DNA from: Microbacteriaceae bacterium | GTDB taxonomy: Bacteria > Actinomycetota > Actinomycetes > Actinomycetales > Microbacteriaceae | Length of the DNA stretch: 64,000 nucleotides | Assembly (NCBI GenBank): GCA_031177985.1 | Contig: JAPSJW010000001.1 | Location: 124,001 to 188,000 of the forward strand | Direction of reading: 5' to 3' | Shown here: positions 1 through 8,702 of the stretch, piece after piece | Layout of the letters: each line of letters begins with the position of its first letter | How positions within the stretch are numbered: position 1 is the first letter of the stretch | Program-made: the position numbers and the translations under genes | Notes under the pieces: generated by a model | The model's database searches: none | The model's input: only the letters and a program-made list of their open reading frames with translations | What the model was told of the DNA's origin: nothing

Positions 1-1
1 C

Positions 2-2338
2 CCCTCGCACGCCCCTGCCCTCGGCGCCGCCGCCGAAGCCGCCGCTACCCGCGTCGTCGACTCCGTCGACAACGCGATCGCGACGCCCGAGCGGGAGCAG
101 CCGTACGCGGCGCTCGGCCTCAAGGAGGACGAGTACCTGCGCATCCGCGAGATCCTCGGGCGGCGTCCGACGAGCGGCGAGCTCGCGATGTACTCCGTCA
201 TGTGGAGCGAGCACTGCTCCTACAAGAGCAGCAAGATCTACCTCCGCCAGTTCGGCCAGAAGGTCTCGCCCGCCATGAAGAAGAACCTCATGGTCGGCAT
301 GGGCGAGAACGCCGGGGTCGTCGACGTGGGCGAGGGCTGGGCGGTCACCTTCAAGATCGAGAGCCACAACCACCCGTCGTACATCGAGCCGTTCCAGGGC
401 GCCGCGACCGGCGTAGGCGGCATCGTGCGCGACATCATCTCGATGGGCGCCCGCCCCGTCGCCGTCATGGACGCCCTCCGCTTCGGGGCCATCGACGACC
501 CCGACACCGCCCGGGTCGTGCACGGCGTCGTGAACGGCATCTCGTTCTACGGCAACTGCCTCGGGCTCCCCAACATCGGCGGCGAGACCTGGTTCGACCC
601 GGTGTACCAGGCGAACCCGCTCGTCAACGCCCTCGCGGTCGGCGTGCTCCGGCACGAGGACCTGCACCTCGCCAACGCCCGCGGCGTGGGCAACAAGGTG
701 GTGCTCTTCGGCGCCCGCACCGGCGGCGACGGCATCGGCGGAGCATCCATCCTCGCCTCCGACACGTTCGCCGAGGGCGGGCCCACCAAGCGCCCCGCGG
801 TGCAGGTCGGCGACCCGTTCGCCGAGAAGGTGCTCATCGAGTGCTGCCTCGAGCTCTTCCAGCAGGGACTCGTCGAGGGCATCCAGGACCTGGGCGCCGC
901 AGGCATCTCCTGCGCGACATCCGAACTCGCCTCCAACGGCGACGGCGGCATGGAGATCTCGCTCGACGAGGTGCTGCTGCGCGACCCATCGCTCACCGCA
1001 GAGGAGATCCTCATGTCGGAGAGCCAGGAGCGGATGATGGCGATCGTGTCGCCGGACAAGCTCGAGGGCTTCCTCGCCGTCACCGCCAAGTGGGACGTCG
1101 AGACCTCCGTGCTCGGCGAGGTCACCGACACCGGACGCCTCGTCATCCACTGGCGCGGCGAGAAGATCGTCGACGTCGAGCCCCGCACCGTCGCGGTCGA
1201 CGGCCCCGTGTACGAGCGCCCCGTGGCCTACCCGGCCTGGATCGACGCACTCAACGCGGACACCGCATCCGTTCTACCGCGTCCCTCCTCGGGTTCTTCC
1301 CTTCGCGAGCAGACGCTCCAGCTGCTCGGGTCGCCGAACCTGGCCGACAAGCGCTGGGTGACCAACCGCTACGACAAGTACGTGCTCGGCAACACGGCGC
1401 TCAGCTACCCCGACGACGGCGGCATGGTGCGCGTCGACGAGGAGTCGGGTCTCGGCTTCGCCGTCGCGACGGATGCCAACGGCCGCTACTGCCAGCTCGA
1501 CCCGTACGAGGGCGCTCGGCTCGCCCTCGCCGAGGCGTACCGCAACGTGGCCGTCACCGGCGCCACGCCCGTCGCCGTCTCCGACTGCCTCAACTTCGGA
1601 TCTCCCGAGAACCCCGAGGTGATGTGGCAGTTCTCGCGCGCCGTCGAGGGGCTTTCGGATGGCTGCCTGGAGCTCGAGATCCCCGTCACCGGCGGCAACG
1701 TCTCGTTCTACAACCAGACCGGTGACGTGCCGATCCACCCGACCCCGGTCGTCGCAGTGCTCGGCACCATCGACGACGTGGCTCGCCGCGTGCCCTCCGG
1801 ATGGCAGGACGAGGGCGAGAACATCTACCTGCTCGGCACCACCTCGCTCGAGCTCGACGGCTCGGCCTGGGCCGACGTCGTGCACTCCCACCTCGGCGGA
1901 CGTCCGCCCGCTGTCTCGCTCCCTCGCGAGCAGGCGCTGGCCGGGCTGCTCGCGGCCGGCGCGCACGAGGGGCTCATCTCCTCCGCTCACGACCTCGCCG
2001 ACGGCGGCCTCGCGATCGCCCTCGCCGAGGCGGTGCTGCGGTTCGGACTCGGCGCCCGCGTGTGGCTGGGCGAGCTGCTCGAGCGCGACGGCATCGACAA
2101 CGCGACCGCGCTGTTCAGCGAGTCGACCGGCCGCGTTCTGGTGACGGTGCCGCGCGAGGACGACGTGCGCTTCCGCGGCCTCTGCGAGGGCAGGGGCTAC
2201 CCCGTGCTGCGCATCGGCGTCACCGACGCCACCGCAGGTCTCGACGTGCAGGACGTGTTCACGGTGCCGGTGGACGAGCTGCGCGAAGTGCACCGGGCGC
2301 CCCTCGCCGCCGCCTTCGGCCCCGTCGTGGGGGCGTAG
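2..2338 (+). CDS. purL: Phosphoribosylformylglycinamidine synthase subunit PurL (5' end cut)
   Basis: This is the synthetase subunit of de novo purine synthesis. It converts FGAR, ATP and ammonia to FGAM in the cytoplasm with PurQ and PurS. The frame is open from base 2, and 778 residues are visible. The family motif [12 protein letters not shown] lies near residue 66, and the substrate region with ESHNHPS and GAATGVGG follows. [13 protein letters not shown] falls in the middle and a second AIRS-like half follows ([22 protein letters not shown]). The first ATG (188) lies inside the conserved domain, because [20 protein letters not shown] upstream is typical PurL sequence. The true start is therefore probably just outside the window, and the protein is nearly complete. 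No purQ or purS is visible here. Confidence 0.96.
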   Translation, partial: PSHAPALGAAAEAAATRVVDSVDNAIATPEREQPYAALGLKEDEYLRIREILGRRPTSGELAMYSVMWSEHCSYKSSKIYLRQFGQKVSPAMKKNLMVGMGENAGVVDVGEGWAVTFKIESHNHPSYIEPFQGAATGVGGIVRDIISMGARPVAVMDALRFGAIDDPDTARVVHGVVNGISFYGNCLGLPNIGGETWFDPVYQANPLVNALAVGVLRHEDLHLANARGVGNKVVLFGARTGGDGIGGASILASDTFAEGGPTKRPAVQVGDPFAEKVLIECCLELFQQGLVEGIQDLGAAGISCATSELASNGDGGMEISLDEVLLRDPSLTAEEILMSESQERMMAIVSPDKLEGFLAVTAKWDVETSVLGEVTDTGRLVIHWRGEKIVDVEPRTVAVDGPVYERPVAYPAWIDALNADTASVLPRPSSGSSLREQTLQLLGSPNLADKRWVTNRYDKYVLGNTALSYPDDGGMVRVDEESGLGFAVATDANGRYCQLDPYEGARLALAEAYRNVAVTGATPVAVSDCLNFGSPENPEVMWQFSRAVEGLSDGCLELEIPVTGGNVSFYNQTGDVPIHPTPVVAVLGTIDDVARRVPSGWQDEGENIYLLGTTSLELDGSAWADVVHSHLGGRPPAVSLPREQALAGLLAAGAHEGLISSAHDLADGGLAIALAEAVLRFGLGARVWLGELLERDGIDNATALFSESTGRVLVTVPREDDVRFRGLCEGRGYPVLRIGVTDATAGLDVQDVFTVPVDELREVHRAPLAAAFGPVVGA

Positions 2339-2354
2339 GGGCGGTCCGCGCGCG

Positions 2355-2414
2355 GCGAGTGGACCCATATCATCGCTCACGCTCAGCGCCCTCCGACGAT
2401 TCGGGTCCAGTCGC
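2355..2414. repeat. 60-bp imperfect inverted repeat, left copy (REPIN-like or terminator)
   Basis: Arms at 2355-2375 and 2394-2414 pair at 17 of 21 positions around an 18-nt loop. The core TGGACCC / GGGTCCA is perfect. The repeat begins 16 nt after the purL stop, so it could end that transcript. Its arms resemble those of the repeat at 3412-3471, which has the same 21-18-21 layout. Confidence 0.6.
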
Positions 2415-2521
2415 GGCGCCGTACCTGCCCCCGGGGCCGACCGCTCCTCCACAAGGGAGCCCCGTTCACGGACTGGAACGGACGGGCGCATGCCGGACGC
2501 CGGTGGTGCACAGTCCTCCGC

Positions 2522-3412
2522 GTGGGAGATCCGTATCCGCTGCCCGATCAGTTCAGGAAGGGCGCTTTCCTCTCGTCGGCCGCCGTTGCCGCCGGTATTC
2601 ACCCCGAGCGACTTCGGAGGCGAGACCTTCAGCATCCCTTTCACGGAGTCGTCGTCCCTGAGAGCGTCGACCTCACCCTGGTCGAGCGGGCGCATGCGGC
2701 CGCCCTGCTGCTCCCCCCGGGAGCGCATTTCAGCCACATCACGGCAGCCCGCTTGCACGGGATGCGGGTGCCGGGTGCCTCTCACGGAGAACCGCTGCAT
2801 GTCACGGCGTCCGGGATGCGGGCACTACGCGGCCGCGGCACCCGCGGTCATCGTACTGACCGCTCGATCAGCCTCGTCCAGCTCGACGGCCTGCCGGTTC
2901 CGTCGGCCCCCGAGGTGTGGATGTCTCTCGCGCCGACGCTGACGCTGCCTCAACTGGTGGTTGCGGGCGACGGGCTCGTGCGGCGCCATAGGCCGCTGTG
3001 CACGATCGCGGAGTTGCGCGAGGTCGTGCTCGGCAGTACGGGGCGGCGGGGGGCGATCAAGGCTCGGGCGGCTCTTCTACAGGTGCGAGGCGGGACCGAT
3101 TCGGCGCAGGAGAGCCGCCTGCGTCTGACGCTTCAGCGGCACGGCCTGCCGGAGCCCGAGGTCAATGGAGCGATTCGGAACGAGCACGGTGTTGTCATCG
3201 CTCATGCGGACCTGCTGTACCGCCCACAACGGGTCGCCCTCGAGTACGACGGGCGGCACCACATGACGGACTCGAGGCAGTGGAGTATCGACGTGGACCG
3301 CCTCGACGATGTCATGGAGCTCGGGCACCGCGTCATCCGTGTCACGGCCGAGACACTCGCGCGCGAGGCGACCCTGGTCGCGAAAGTGCGGCAGGCGCTG
3401 AGTCGAGGCTGA
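2522..3412 (+). CDS. DUF559 (Vsr-like) endonuclease-domain protein with AbiEi-type N-terminus
   Basis: The protein has 296 residues and a GTG start. The N-terminal part contains a winged-helix-like segment (AAVAAGIHPERLRRRD) and HFSHITAARLHGM, the kind of sequence found in AbiEi antitoxin-like proteins. The C-terminal ~90 residues fit DUF559 of the PD-(D/E)XK superfamily: HADLLYRPQRVALEYDG supplies the acidic residues, then HH and a late RVIRVT strand. Proteins of this type are common in Microbacteriaceae, but their role is unsettled, with DNA repair, defence or toxin-antitoxin function all possible. No partner toxin is adjacent. Two closely similar 60-bp inverted repeats bracket the gene, the right one starting on the last base of its stop codon. 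The domain call is fairly secure; the function is unknown. Confidence 0.75.
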   Translation: MGDPYPLPDQFRKGAFLSSAAVAAGIHPERLRRRDLQHPFHGVVVPESVDLTLVERAHAAALLLPPGAHFSHITAARLHGMRVPGASHGEPLHVTASGMRALRGRGTRGHRTDRSISLVQLDGLPVPSAPEVWMSLAPTLTLPQLVVAGDGLVRRHRPLCTIAELREVVLGSTGRRGAIKARAALLQVRGGTDSAQESRLRLTLQRHGLPEPEVNGAIRNEHGVVIAHADLLYRPQRVALEYDGRHHMTDSRQWSIDVDRLDDVMELGHRVIRVTAETLAREATLVAKVRQALSRG

Positions 3413-3471
3413 CGACTGGACGTGAATCGTCGCGCCGAGCGGCCCAGCACCGACGATGCGGGTCCACTCGG
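3412..3471. repeat. 60-bp imperfect inverted repeat, right copy (REPIN-like or bidirectional terminator)
   Basis: Arms at 3412-3432 and 3451-3471 pair at 16 of 21 positions around an 18-nt loop. The 3412-3432 arm matches the reverse complement of 2394-2414 at 18 of 21 positions. The repeat lies between the convergent DUF559 and permease genes, so it could terminate both. Confidence 0.6.
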
Positions 3472-3480
3472 CGCCCCGCC

Positions 3481-4818
3481 CTACACCGACACCGGCACCG
3501 ACAGGGACGCGCGGCGGAGGAGCGGGGCCGTCGCCACGAGGCCGAGCCGCACGAGGAGGATCCCGGCAGCGAGCACCGCCCCGATCACCACGAGCGACAG
3601 CGGCGCGAGCAGCAGGGCCGCACCCGTGAGCGGGAAGACGACGATCGCGGCGACGACGGCCGAGCCGAGCGAGGTCACGAGCAGCGGGACCATGACGGTG
3701 CCGCGGCGGGCGGCATCCGCGACGGCGGGCGGCATGCCGAGACGGTGCAGCGACGCGTAGAGATCCGCCCGGTCGAGGATGCCCGCGGCCTGGTTCACGC
3801 CGACCGAGCAAGCCACCATGAGGAACGAGATGACCACCGTGATGGTGAGGCCGGTGGCGATGTCGGCGGTGAGCATCCGTGTCTCGCTGTCGGCACCCTC
3901 CGCTCCGCTGAGGGCATCGAGCACCGCGGCGCCGCTGCCGGCGAAGACCGCCATGAAGCTCACCATCGCGGTGCCGCTGACCTGACGCCAGGCGGCCTTC
4001 GGCGACTCAAGGATCCCGCGCGCCGCGAGCAGCTTCTCGGGTGTGCGAGCGCGGCGCACCCGTCCCCGAGCGACGAGTCGCAGCACCCACGGTCCGATCA
4101 GGTTGAGCACCGCGATCGACCCGCCGAACCCGATCGCCAGCACCACGAGGATGGCGACGATCGACCCGAGCCCCGAAAGCGCGCTCATCGCGAGCGCGGT
4201 GACGAGGATGAACAGGACGGCGAGCACGGGCAGGATCCAGTGGGCGCGCGGGGCGTCCTGCCGCGTGCGCACGCCGAGCGGCGAGATGGTGACCCGGCGC
4301 AGCCCGAGCACGGCGCTCACGACTGCGACGAGGGTCACCCCCAGCACGACGCCGACGAGGGCGAGGGGTGGCAGCACCACCGACCCGAGGCCGAGCGGCT
4401 CTCCGCGGAACGGGATGAGCGCGAGCAGCGGCAGCAGCCCGAACGAGGCGACCACCCCGAGCACGGCGCCGACGAGGGCGAGCGCGGCCGACTCGAGCAC
4501 CGCGATCGCGCCGACGGATGCGGGGGTCGCGCCGAGCAGCCGCAGGGTGGCGAGCCGGTCGTCCCGGCGGCGTGCCGAGAGCCGGGCGGCCGAGCCACCC
4601 AGGGTCGTCAGCGGCACGATGAGCAGCGCCAGGGCGACGATGGCGAGCGCCTGGTAGGTGATGGCGAGGTCGTCGGTCCAGCTCCAGAAGGCCTGCGCGC
4701 CGCCGAGCACCGCGATGAGCAGCGCCGTGACGATGCCGAACGCGACGACGGGGAGCGCCGTCACGCCGAGCGATTCGCGGGTCGGCCGCGCGAGCATCCA
4801 GGTGAGGCGGGGGATCAC
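3481..4818 (-). CDS. FtsX/MacB-type ABC transporter permease
   Basis: This is the membrane subunit (445 residues) of an ABC system with the ATPase encoded just upstream. About ten hydrophobic segments are visible, for example LPVVAFGIVTALLIAVLGG near the N-terminus, GAVLGVVASFGLLPLLALI and VMVPLLVTSLGSAVVAAIV. They are arranged as two FtsX-like halves. A GTG start is chosen at 4818, which overlaps the ATPase stop as GTGA. Longer readings would run through the ATPase gene. Families of this shape export lipids, peptides or antibiotics or act in envelope stress. No sensor kinase or response regulator is adjacent, so the substrate is unknown. Confidence 0.85.
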   Translation of the reverse strand: MIPRLTWMLARPTRESLGVTALPVVAFGIVTALLIAVLGGAQAFWSWTDDLAITYQALAIVALALLIVPLTTLGGSAARLSARRRDDRLATLRLLGATPASVGAIAVLESAALALVGAVLGVVASFGLLPLLALIPFRGEPLGLGSVVLPPLALVGVVLGVTLVAVVSAVLGLRRVTISPLGVRTRQDAPRAHWILPVLAVLFILVTALAMSALSGLGSIVAILVVLAIGFGGSIAVLNLIGPWVLRLVARGRVRRARTPEKLLAARGILESPKAAWRQVSGTAMVSFMAVFAGSGAAVLDALSGAEGADSETRMLTADIATGLTITVVISFLMVACSVGVNQAAGILDRADLYASLHRLGMPPAVADAARRGTVMVPLLVTSLGSAVVAAIVVFPLTGAALLLAPLSLVVIGAVLAAGILLVRLGLVATAPLLRRASLSVPVSV

Positions 4819-5507
4819 GCCGCCACCTCCGCCGGCTGGATGCGACCGTCGCGCATGTGCACCGTGCGCGAGCACCGGGCCGCGACGTCGGCGTCGTGGG
4901 TGACGACCACCAGCGCGCGCCCCTGCGCCGTCGTCGACCGCAGCAGGGCATCCATCACCTCGTCGGAGGTTCGCGAGTCGAGCGCTCCGGTCGGCTCGTC
5001 GGCGAAGACGACGGATGCGCCCGTCACCTGCGCGCGGGCGATCGCCACGCGCTGCGCCTGGCCGCCCGAGAGCTGCCCGATCCTGCGATCCTCGAGCCCG
5101 GCGAGCCCCAGCCAGCCGAGCCACTGCCGCGCGTTGTCCTCGGCGACCCTGCGGGCGACCCCGCTGAGCATCGGCGCGATCGCGACGTTCTCGAGCGCGG
5201 TGAGCTCGGGGATAAGCAGCCCCTGCTGGAAGACGAAGCCGAACGTCTCGCGCCGCAGCTGCGACCGCCTCCGCTCGTCGAGCGCTGCGATGTCGGTCTC
5301 GGTGCCGCCGAGCCGCAGCAGCACCCGCCCGCGGTCGGGCGGGATGATGCCCGCGAGGCAGTGCAGGAGTGTCGTCTTGCCGCTGCCGGAGGCGCCCATG
5401 ATGGCGAGCGATTCGCTGGCGCCGATCGAGAGCGAGGCCGCGGAGAGCGCGGCGGTGGGTCCGTAGAACTTGTCGAGGTACTGCGCCTCGAGCACGACTG
5501 AGGTCAT
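4815..5507 (-). CDS. ABC transporter ATP-binding protein (LolD/MacB type)
   Basis: This 230-residue ATPase should power the permease encoded downstream. The Walker A motif GASGSGKTTLLH lies near residue 40, with a Q-loop region (FGFVFQQGLL). The signature LSGGQAQRVAIARA and Walker B VVFADEPTGALDS follow, with an H-loop at VVTHD. The DEPTGALDS form is typical of the LolD/MacB/FtsE branch that pairs with FtsX-like permeases. Its stop overlaps the permease start by four bases, so the two are translationally coupled. A hairpin upstream separates this pair from the chorismate mutase unit. Confidence 0.92.
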   Translation of the reverse strand: MTSVVLEAQYLDKFYGPTAALSAASLSIGASESLAIMGASGSGKTTLLHCLAGIIPPDRGRVLLRLGGTETDIAALDERRRSQLRRETFGFVFQQGLLIPELTALENVAIAPMLSGVARRVAEDNARQWLGWLGLAGLEDRRIGQLSGGQAQRVAIARAQVTGASVVFADEPTGALDSRTSDEVMDALLRSTTAQGRALVVVTHDADVAARCSRTVHMRDGRIQPAEVAA

Positions 5508-5561
5508 GTCATCAAGCCTCGCGACGGATACTCCGAGCCGCGTCGCTCGGATGTCGCGTCG

Positions 5562-5583
5562 CCGTCATCCCAGCGGATGACGG
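5562..5583 (-). terminator. Hairpin after the chorismate mutase gene
   Basis: CCGTCATCC and GGATGACGG form a perfect 9-bp stem with a 4-base loop, 16 bases past the chorismate mutase stop. There is no T-run on either side. It is a plausible weak terminator or a processing boundary before the ABC genes. Confidence 0.45.
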
Positions 5584-5598
5584 GGGGTGGACCTCGGG

Positions 5599-5931
5599 TC
5601 AGTCCTCGCCGTTGGCGATCCGCTCGTGGTGGTGGATGACCTCGGCCACGATGAAGTTCAGGAACTTCTCCGCGAAGGCCGGATCGAGGTGCGACTCCTC
5701 GGCGAGCGCCCTCAGCCGGGCGATCTGCACCCGCTCGCGCTCGGGGTCCGACGCCGGCATGCCCGCGGCGGCTTTGAGCATCCCCACCTGCTGGGTGAAC
5801 TTGAAGCGCTCCGCGAGCAGATGCACGAGCGCCGCGTCGATGTTGTCGATGCTGCGGCGGATGGACGTGAGCTCGGCGAGCGCCTCATGCTCCTGCGCGC
5901 CGAGGTTGCCGAGGGGGCTCGTCTCGCTCAT
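5599..5931 (-). CDS. Chorismate mutase (AroQ class)
   Basis: A 110-residue all-helical protein converting chorismate to prephenate for Phe and Tyr synthesis. It fits a stand-alone AroQ domain. IRRSIDNIDAALVHLLAERF carries the N-terminal helix with its Arg. KAAAGMPASDPERERVQIARL supplies the Lys and the D-P-x-R-E loop, and the C-terminal helix ends near HHHERIA. There is no signal peptide, so it is cytoplasmic. Its ATG overlaps the stop of the upstream acetyltransferase as ATGA, so the two are probably co-translated. In actinobacteria such small mutases often need DAHP synthase as a partner; that gene is not in the window. Confidence 0.88.
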   Translation of the reverse strand: MSETSPLGNLGAQEHEALAELTSIRRSIDNIDAALVHLLAERFKFTQQVGMLKAAAGMPASDPERERVQIARLRALAEESHLDPAFAEKFLNFIVAEVIHHHERIANGED

Positions 5932-6596
5932 GCTTCGACCCTATCCGCCGATGCTCCCGGCGGAGTCCGGAACAGCACCGGCCGATCCCCGCGCTCGGCG
6001 AGACGAGCCTCGAGCCCCGCACGGACAGCGGGCCACTCGTCCGCGAGGATCGAGTACATGGCGTTGTCACGCCAGGTTCCATCTGCACGCCGCTGATGGC
6101 GGCGCAGGACGCCCTCGAAGGTTGCGCCGAGGCGGGAGATCGCCGCACGGGAGCGCTCGTTCGCCGCATCCGCCTGCAAGTGCACCCGCCCGTAGCCGTG
6201 GCGGAAGGCGAGGTCGAGCAGCAGCAGTTTGCATTCGGGATTGACCGCTGTGCCCCACACCCGAGGGTCGTAGGCGGTCCAGCCGATGTGGGTGCGCTCG
6301 TGCGTCTCGTCGAAGTCGGCCATCGTCGTGGTACCCACCGCCTGGCCGTCGTGCGGGCCGCCCACTAGGCGCACGAGGTACGGATGCCCGTCGCTCCAGC
6401 GGTAGTTGCCTCTCGCCCACTCGATGAACGACTCGACCGAGGCCCGGTACGCCGCGGGACCGCCCCCGTAGCCGGACGCGAAGACGGCGGGATGCCCGAT
6501 GGCCGCATGCAGTTCCGGCAGCGCCTGCTGGGTCAGCGGCTCGAGGCGCACGAAGCGCCCCTCGAGAGCGACGGGCTGCGGTCGGGTTGCTGTCAC
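5928..6596 (-). CDS. GNAT-family N-acetyltransferase
   Basis: A 222-residue acetyltransferase of the RimJ/RimL-like type. FVRLEPLTQQALPEL opens the fold, THIGWTAYDPRVWGTAVNPE is the central strand, and LQADAANERSRAAISRLGA is the acetyl-CoA-binding C-terminal part. The family acetylates protein N-termini, antibiotics or small amines; the substrate cannot be told. GTG at 6596 is chosen because homology begins a few residues later and the opposite-strand unit starts 40 bases away. A CACGAT hexamer six bases before it suggests a leaderless start. It is translationally coupled to chorismate mutase. Confidence 0.85.
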   Translation of the reverse strand: MTATRPQPVALEGRFVRLEPLTQQALPELHAAIGHPAVFASGYGGGPAAYRASVESFIEWARGNYRWSDGHPYLVRLVGGPHDGQAVGTTTMADFDETHERTHIGWTAYDPRVWGTAVNPECKLLLLDLAFRHGYGRVHLQADAANERSRAAISRLGATFEGVLRRHQRRADGTWRDNAMYSILADEWPAVRAGLEARLAERGDRPVLFRTPPGASADRVEA

Positions 6597-6622
6597 CCCT
6601 TCATCGTGGCAGACCGTGGGTT

Positions 6623-6628
6623 TAGAGT
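6623..6628 (+). promoter_or_regulatory. -10 element TAGAGT, leaderless start of the 6636 ORF
   Basis: TAGAGT ends seven bases before the GTG at 6636. TTCATC lies 17 bases upstream of the hexamer. A transcript starting at about +1 would begin on or next to the start codon. Confidence 0.45.
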
Positions 6629-6635
6629 GGCGCTC

Positions 6636-6713
6636 GTGTTCGACCCGAAGAACGCTCACCGCGCGACCCCCTGCGCGGCTTCCTCCGCGCTCGTGAGTGG
6701 GGCCATGAGATGA
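6636..6713 (+). CDS. Putative 25-codon leaderless upstream ORF
   Basis: A GTG-initiated ORF of 25 codons begins seven bases after a TAGAGT hexamer, where a leaderless transcript would start. Its TGA overlaps the ATG of the membrane-protein gene as ATGA, so ribosomes ending here could restart on the next gene. The peptide (MFDPKNAHRA..., one Cys) resembles nothing I recognise. There is no run of one amino acid that would suggest attenuation. Actinobacteria carry many such short leaderless ORFs. That it is translated is inferred from position only. Confidence 0.4.
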   Translation: MFDPKNAHRATPCAASSALVSGAMR

Positions 6714-7300
6714 ACGCGGCGGTGCGAGTGGTCGGCTCGGCCGTGGGCTGGGCCGTCTTCGCACTGAACCTGGCCCTGCTGACCACGAGCATCCGGTCGG
6801 TGCTCGGCGGAGCGTGCGCCGCGGAGGGGGCGGACGTGCTGCGCATGGAGTGCGCCGATTCGGCGCTTCCTCTCCTCGTGTGGGCGATCCTCGGTGCACT
6901 GGCGGGCGTGGCCATCGGGGCGCTGCTCGCGCAGGGCTTCGGCGCGCCGCTCACCGCCCTCGCCTGGCCGGTCGCTGCGGGCGTTCTGCTGCTCGACCTC
7001 ATCCTGAGCGGCTCGTCGTGGTCCCTGCTGCTGGCGCTGCCCTTCGTCGCGCTGGCACTCGCCCCGCTGCTGCTGCGGATGCGCGCCGACCCGCGGGGCG
7101 TCCTGCTCGGACGCCGGTCGGCCTCCGGCATCCGCTTCGAGGGCGACCTCAGGGCGCTGCGCTCCCGCCTCGGCCAGCGGGATGTGTCGGGAGCTCCGCG
7201 GCCCGGCGCGGGCGATTGGGCGCTGGGGTTGGGCGTGCCGATCCTCGGTGCGGCGCTGGGCGCGTCGTCGGCGCCGATGTGGCTCGACGCGATCGACTGA
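6710..7300 (+). CDS. Multi-pass membrane protein of unknown function
   Basis: A 196-residue protein with about five membrane segments: VGWAVFALNLALLTTSI near the N-terminus, LPLLVWAILGALAGVAIGALL, LAWPVAAGVLLLDLIL, LLLALPFVALALAPLLL and a last one near the C-terminus. Between the last two lies a ~60-residue basic, probably cytoplasmic loop. No family is recognised. The start overlaps the stop of a 25-codon ORF that may set its translation, and only a weak GTGGGG precedes it. It converges on purA with 18 bases between stops. Confidence 0.65.
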   Translation: MNAAVRVVGSAVGWAVFALNLALLTTSIRSVLGGACAAEGADVLRMECADSALPLLVWAILGALAGVAIGALLAQGFGAPLTALAWPVAAGVLLLDLILSGSSWSLLLALPFVALALAPLLLRMRADPRGVLLGRRSASGIRFEGDLRALRSRLGQRDVSGAPRPGAGDWALGLGVPILGAALGASSAPMWLDAID

Positions 7301-7318
7301 GCGGCCAGCCCCCGGCGG

Positions 7319-8605
7319 TCAGCCCAGCAGGTCGTGCCGGACGACGATCGCCTCGCGCTCGGGACCGACGCCGATCGCCGAGATGCGGGCGCCGCTGAGC
7401 TCCTCGATCGCGAGCACGTACTCCTGAGCTGCGCGCGGCAGGTCCTCGAACGTGCGCGCCTTGGAGATGTCCTCGCTCCAGCCGGGAAACTCTTCGTAGA
7501 TGGGCTTCGCGTGGTGGAAGTCCGACTGCGAGACGGGCACCTCGTCGACGCGCACGCCGTCGACCTCGTAGGCGACGCAGACCGGGATGCGCTCGAGACC
7601 GGTGAGCACGTCGAGTTTGGTCAGCACGAAATCGGTGACGCCGTTGATGCGCGCGGAGTAGCGGGCGACGGGAGAGTCGTACCACCCGGTGCGACGGGGG
7701 CGGCCCGTGGTGGTGCCGAACTCGAAGCCCTTCGAGCGCAGCCACTCGCCGGAGGCGTCGTGGAGCTCGGTCGGGAAGGGACCAGCACCGACCCTCGTCG
7801 TGTAGGCCTTCACGATGCCGATGACGCGGTCGATGCGGTTCGGGGCGACGCCCGAACCGGTCGAGGCCCCGCCTGACGTGGAGTTCGACGAGGTGACGAA
7901 GGGGTAGGTGCCGTGGTCGACATCCAGCATCGTGGCCTGGCCGCCCTCGAACAGCACGGTCTTGCCGTCGTCGAGCGCGCGGTTCAGCTCGAGCGCGGTG
8001 TCGGCGACCATCGGGCGCAGCCGCTCCGCGTAGGAGAGCAGGTCGTCCACGACCTCCTCGGCGCCGATCGCGCGGCGGTTGTAGACCTTGACCAGCAGGT
8101 GGTTCTTCTGGTCGAGGGCGCCGTCGACCTTCTGCCGCAGGATGTTCTCGTCGAACAGGTCCTGGATGCGGATGCCCACCCGGTTGATCTTGTCGGCGTA
8201 CGTCGGGCCGATGCCGCGCCCGGTGGTGCCGATCTGCCGCTTGCCGAGGAACCGCTCGGTGACCTTGTCGAGGGTGCGGTGGTAGTGGGTGATGACGTGC
8301 GCGTTGGCGCTGACGAGCAGCTTCGACGTGTCGAGTCCGCGGGCCTGCAGCGCCTCGAGCTCGGCGAACAGCACCTCGATGTCGATGACGACGCCGTTGC
8401 CGATCACCGGCACGACGCCCTCGGTGAGGATGCCGGAAGGCAGCAGGTGCAGGGCGTACTTCTCGTCTCCAATGACGACGGTGTGCCCGGCGTTGTTGCC
8501 GCCGTTGAACTTCACGACATAGTCGATGCGACTGCCCAGGAGGTCGGTCGCCTTGCCCTTGCCCTCGTCGCCCCATTGGGCGCCGATGATGACGATTGCC
8601 GGCAT
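7319..8605 (-). CDS. purA: Adenylosuccinate synthetase
   Basis: The enzyme joins IMP and aspartate with GTP to make adenylosuccinate, the first committed step to AMP. The protein has 428 residues, normal for the family. The GTP-binding motif [11 protein letters not shown] opens the protein, and [18 protein letters not shown] and [11 protein letters not shown] are the IMP- and aspartate-site signatures. ATG at 8605 is preferred over an upstream start because it has AAGGGA seven bases away and begins directly with the first strand. A TAGGAT hexamer at 8640-8645 would give a ~30-nt leader. Confidence 0.97.
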   Translation of the reverse strand: MPAIVIIGAQWGDEGKGKATDLLGSRIDYVVKFNGGNNAGHTVVIGDEKYALHLLPSGILTEGVVPVIGNGVVIDIEVLFAELEALQARGLDTSKLLVSANAHVITHYHRTLDKVTERFLGKRQIGTTGRGIGPTYADKINRVGIRIQDLFDENILRQKVDGALDQKNHLLVKVYNRRAIGAEEVVDDLLSYAERLRPMVADTALELNRALDDGKTVLFEGGQATMLDVDHGTYPFVTSSNSTSGGASTGSGVAPNRIDRVIGIVKAYTTRVGAGPFPTELHDASGEWLRSKGFEFGTTTGRPRRTGWYDSPVARYSARINGVTDFVLTKLDVLTGLERIPVCVAYEVDGVRVDEVPVSQSDFHHAKPIYEEFPGWSEDISKARTFEDLPRAAQEYVLAIEELSGARISAIGVGPEREAIVVRHDLLG

Positions 8606-8639
8606 GGCTGATCCCTTCGAGAGGTGGGGATTACACCCC

Positions 8640-8645
8640 ATCCTA
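8640..8645 (-). promoter_or_regulatory. Candidate -10 element of purA
   Basis: TAGGAT on the minus strand lies about 35 bases before the purA ATG. The leader would contain a short GGGG-TGTAAT-CCCC hairpin and the AAGGGA ribosome site. No convincing -35 is seen. Confidence 0.35.
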
Positions 8646-8702
8646 TCGACGCAGGCCTGCCGGGTTACGAGGCGTGACGCTCCGGCAGCCCGTGCGGCCG
8701 CC

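Noticed and set aside
2998-5466. An 822-codon open frame across the DUF559 gene and the ABC genes
   Set aside because: It is composed of low-complexity Arg/Glu/Gly sequence and covers three well-supported genes on either strand.
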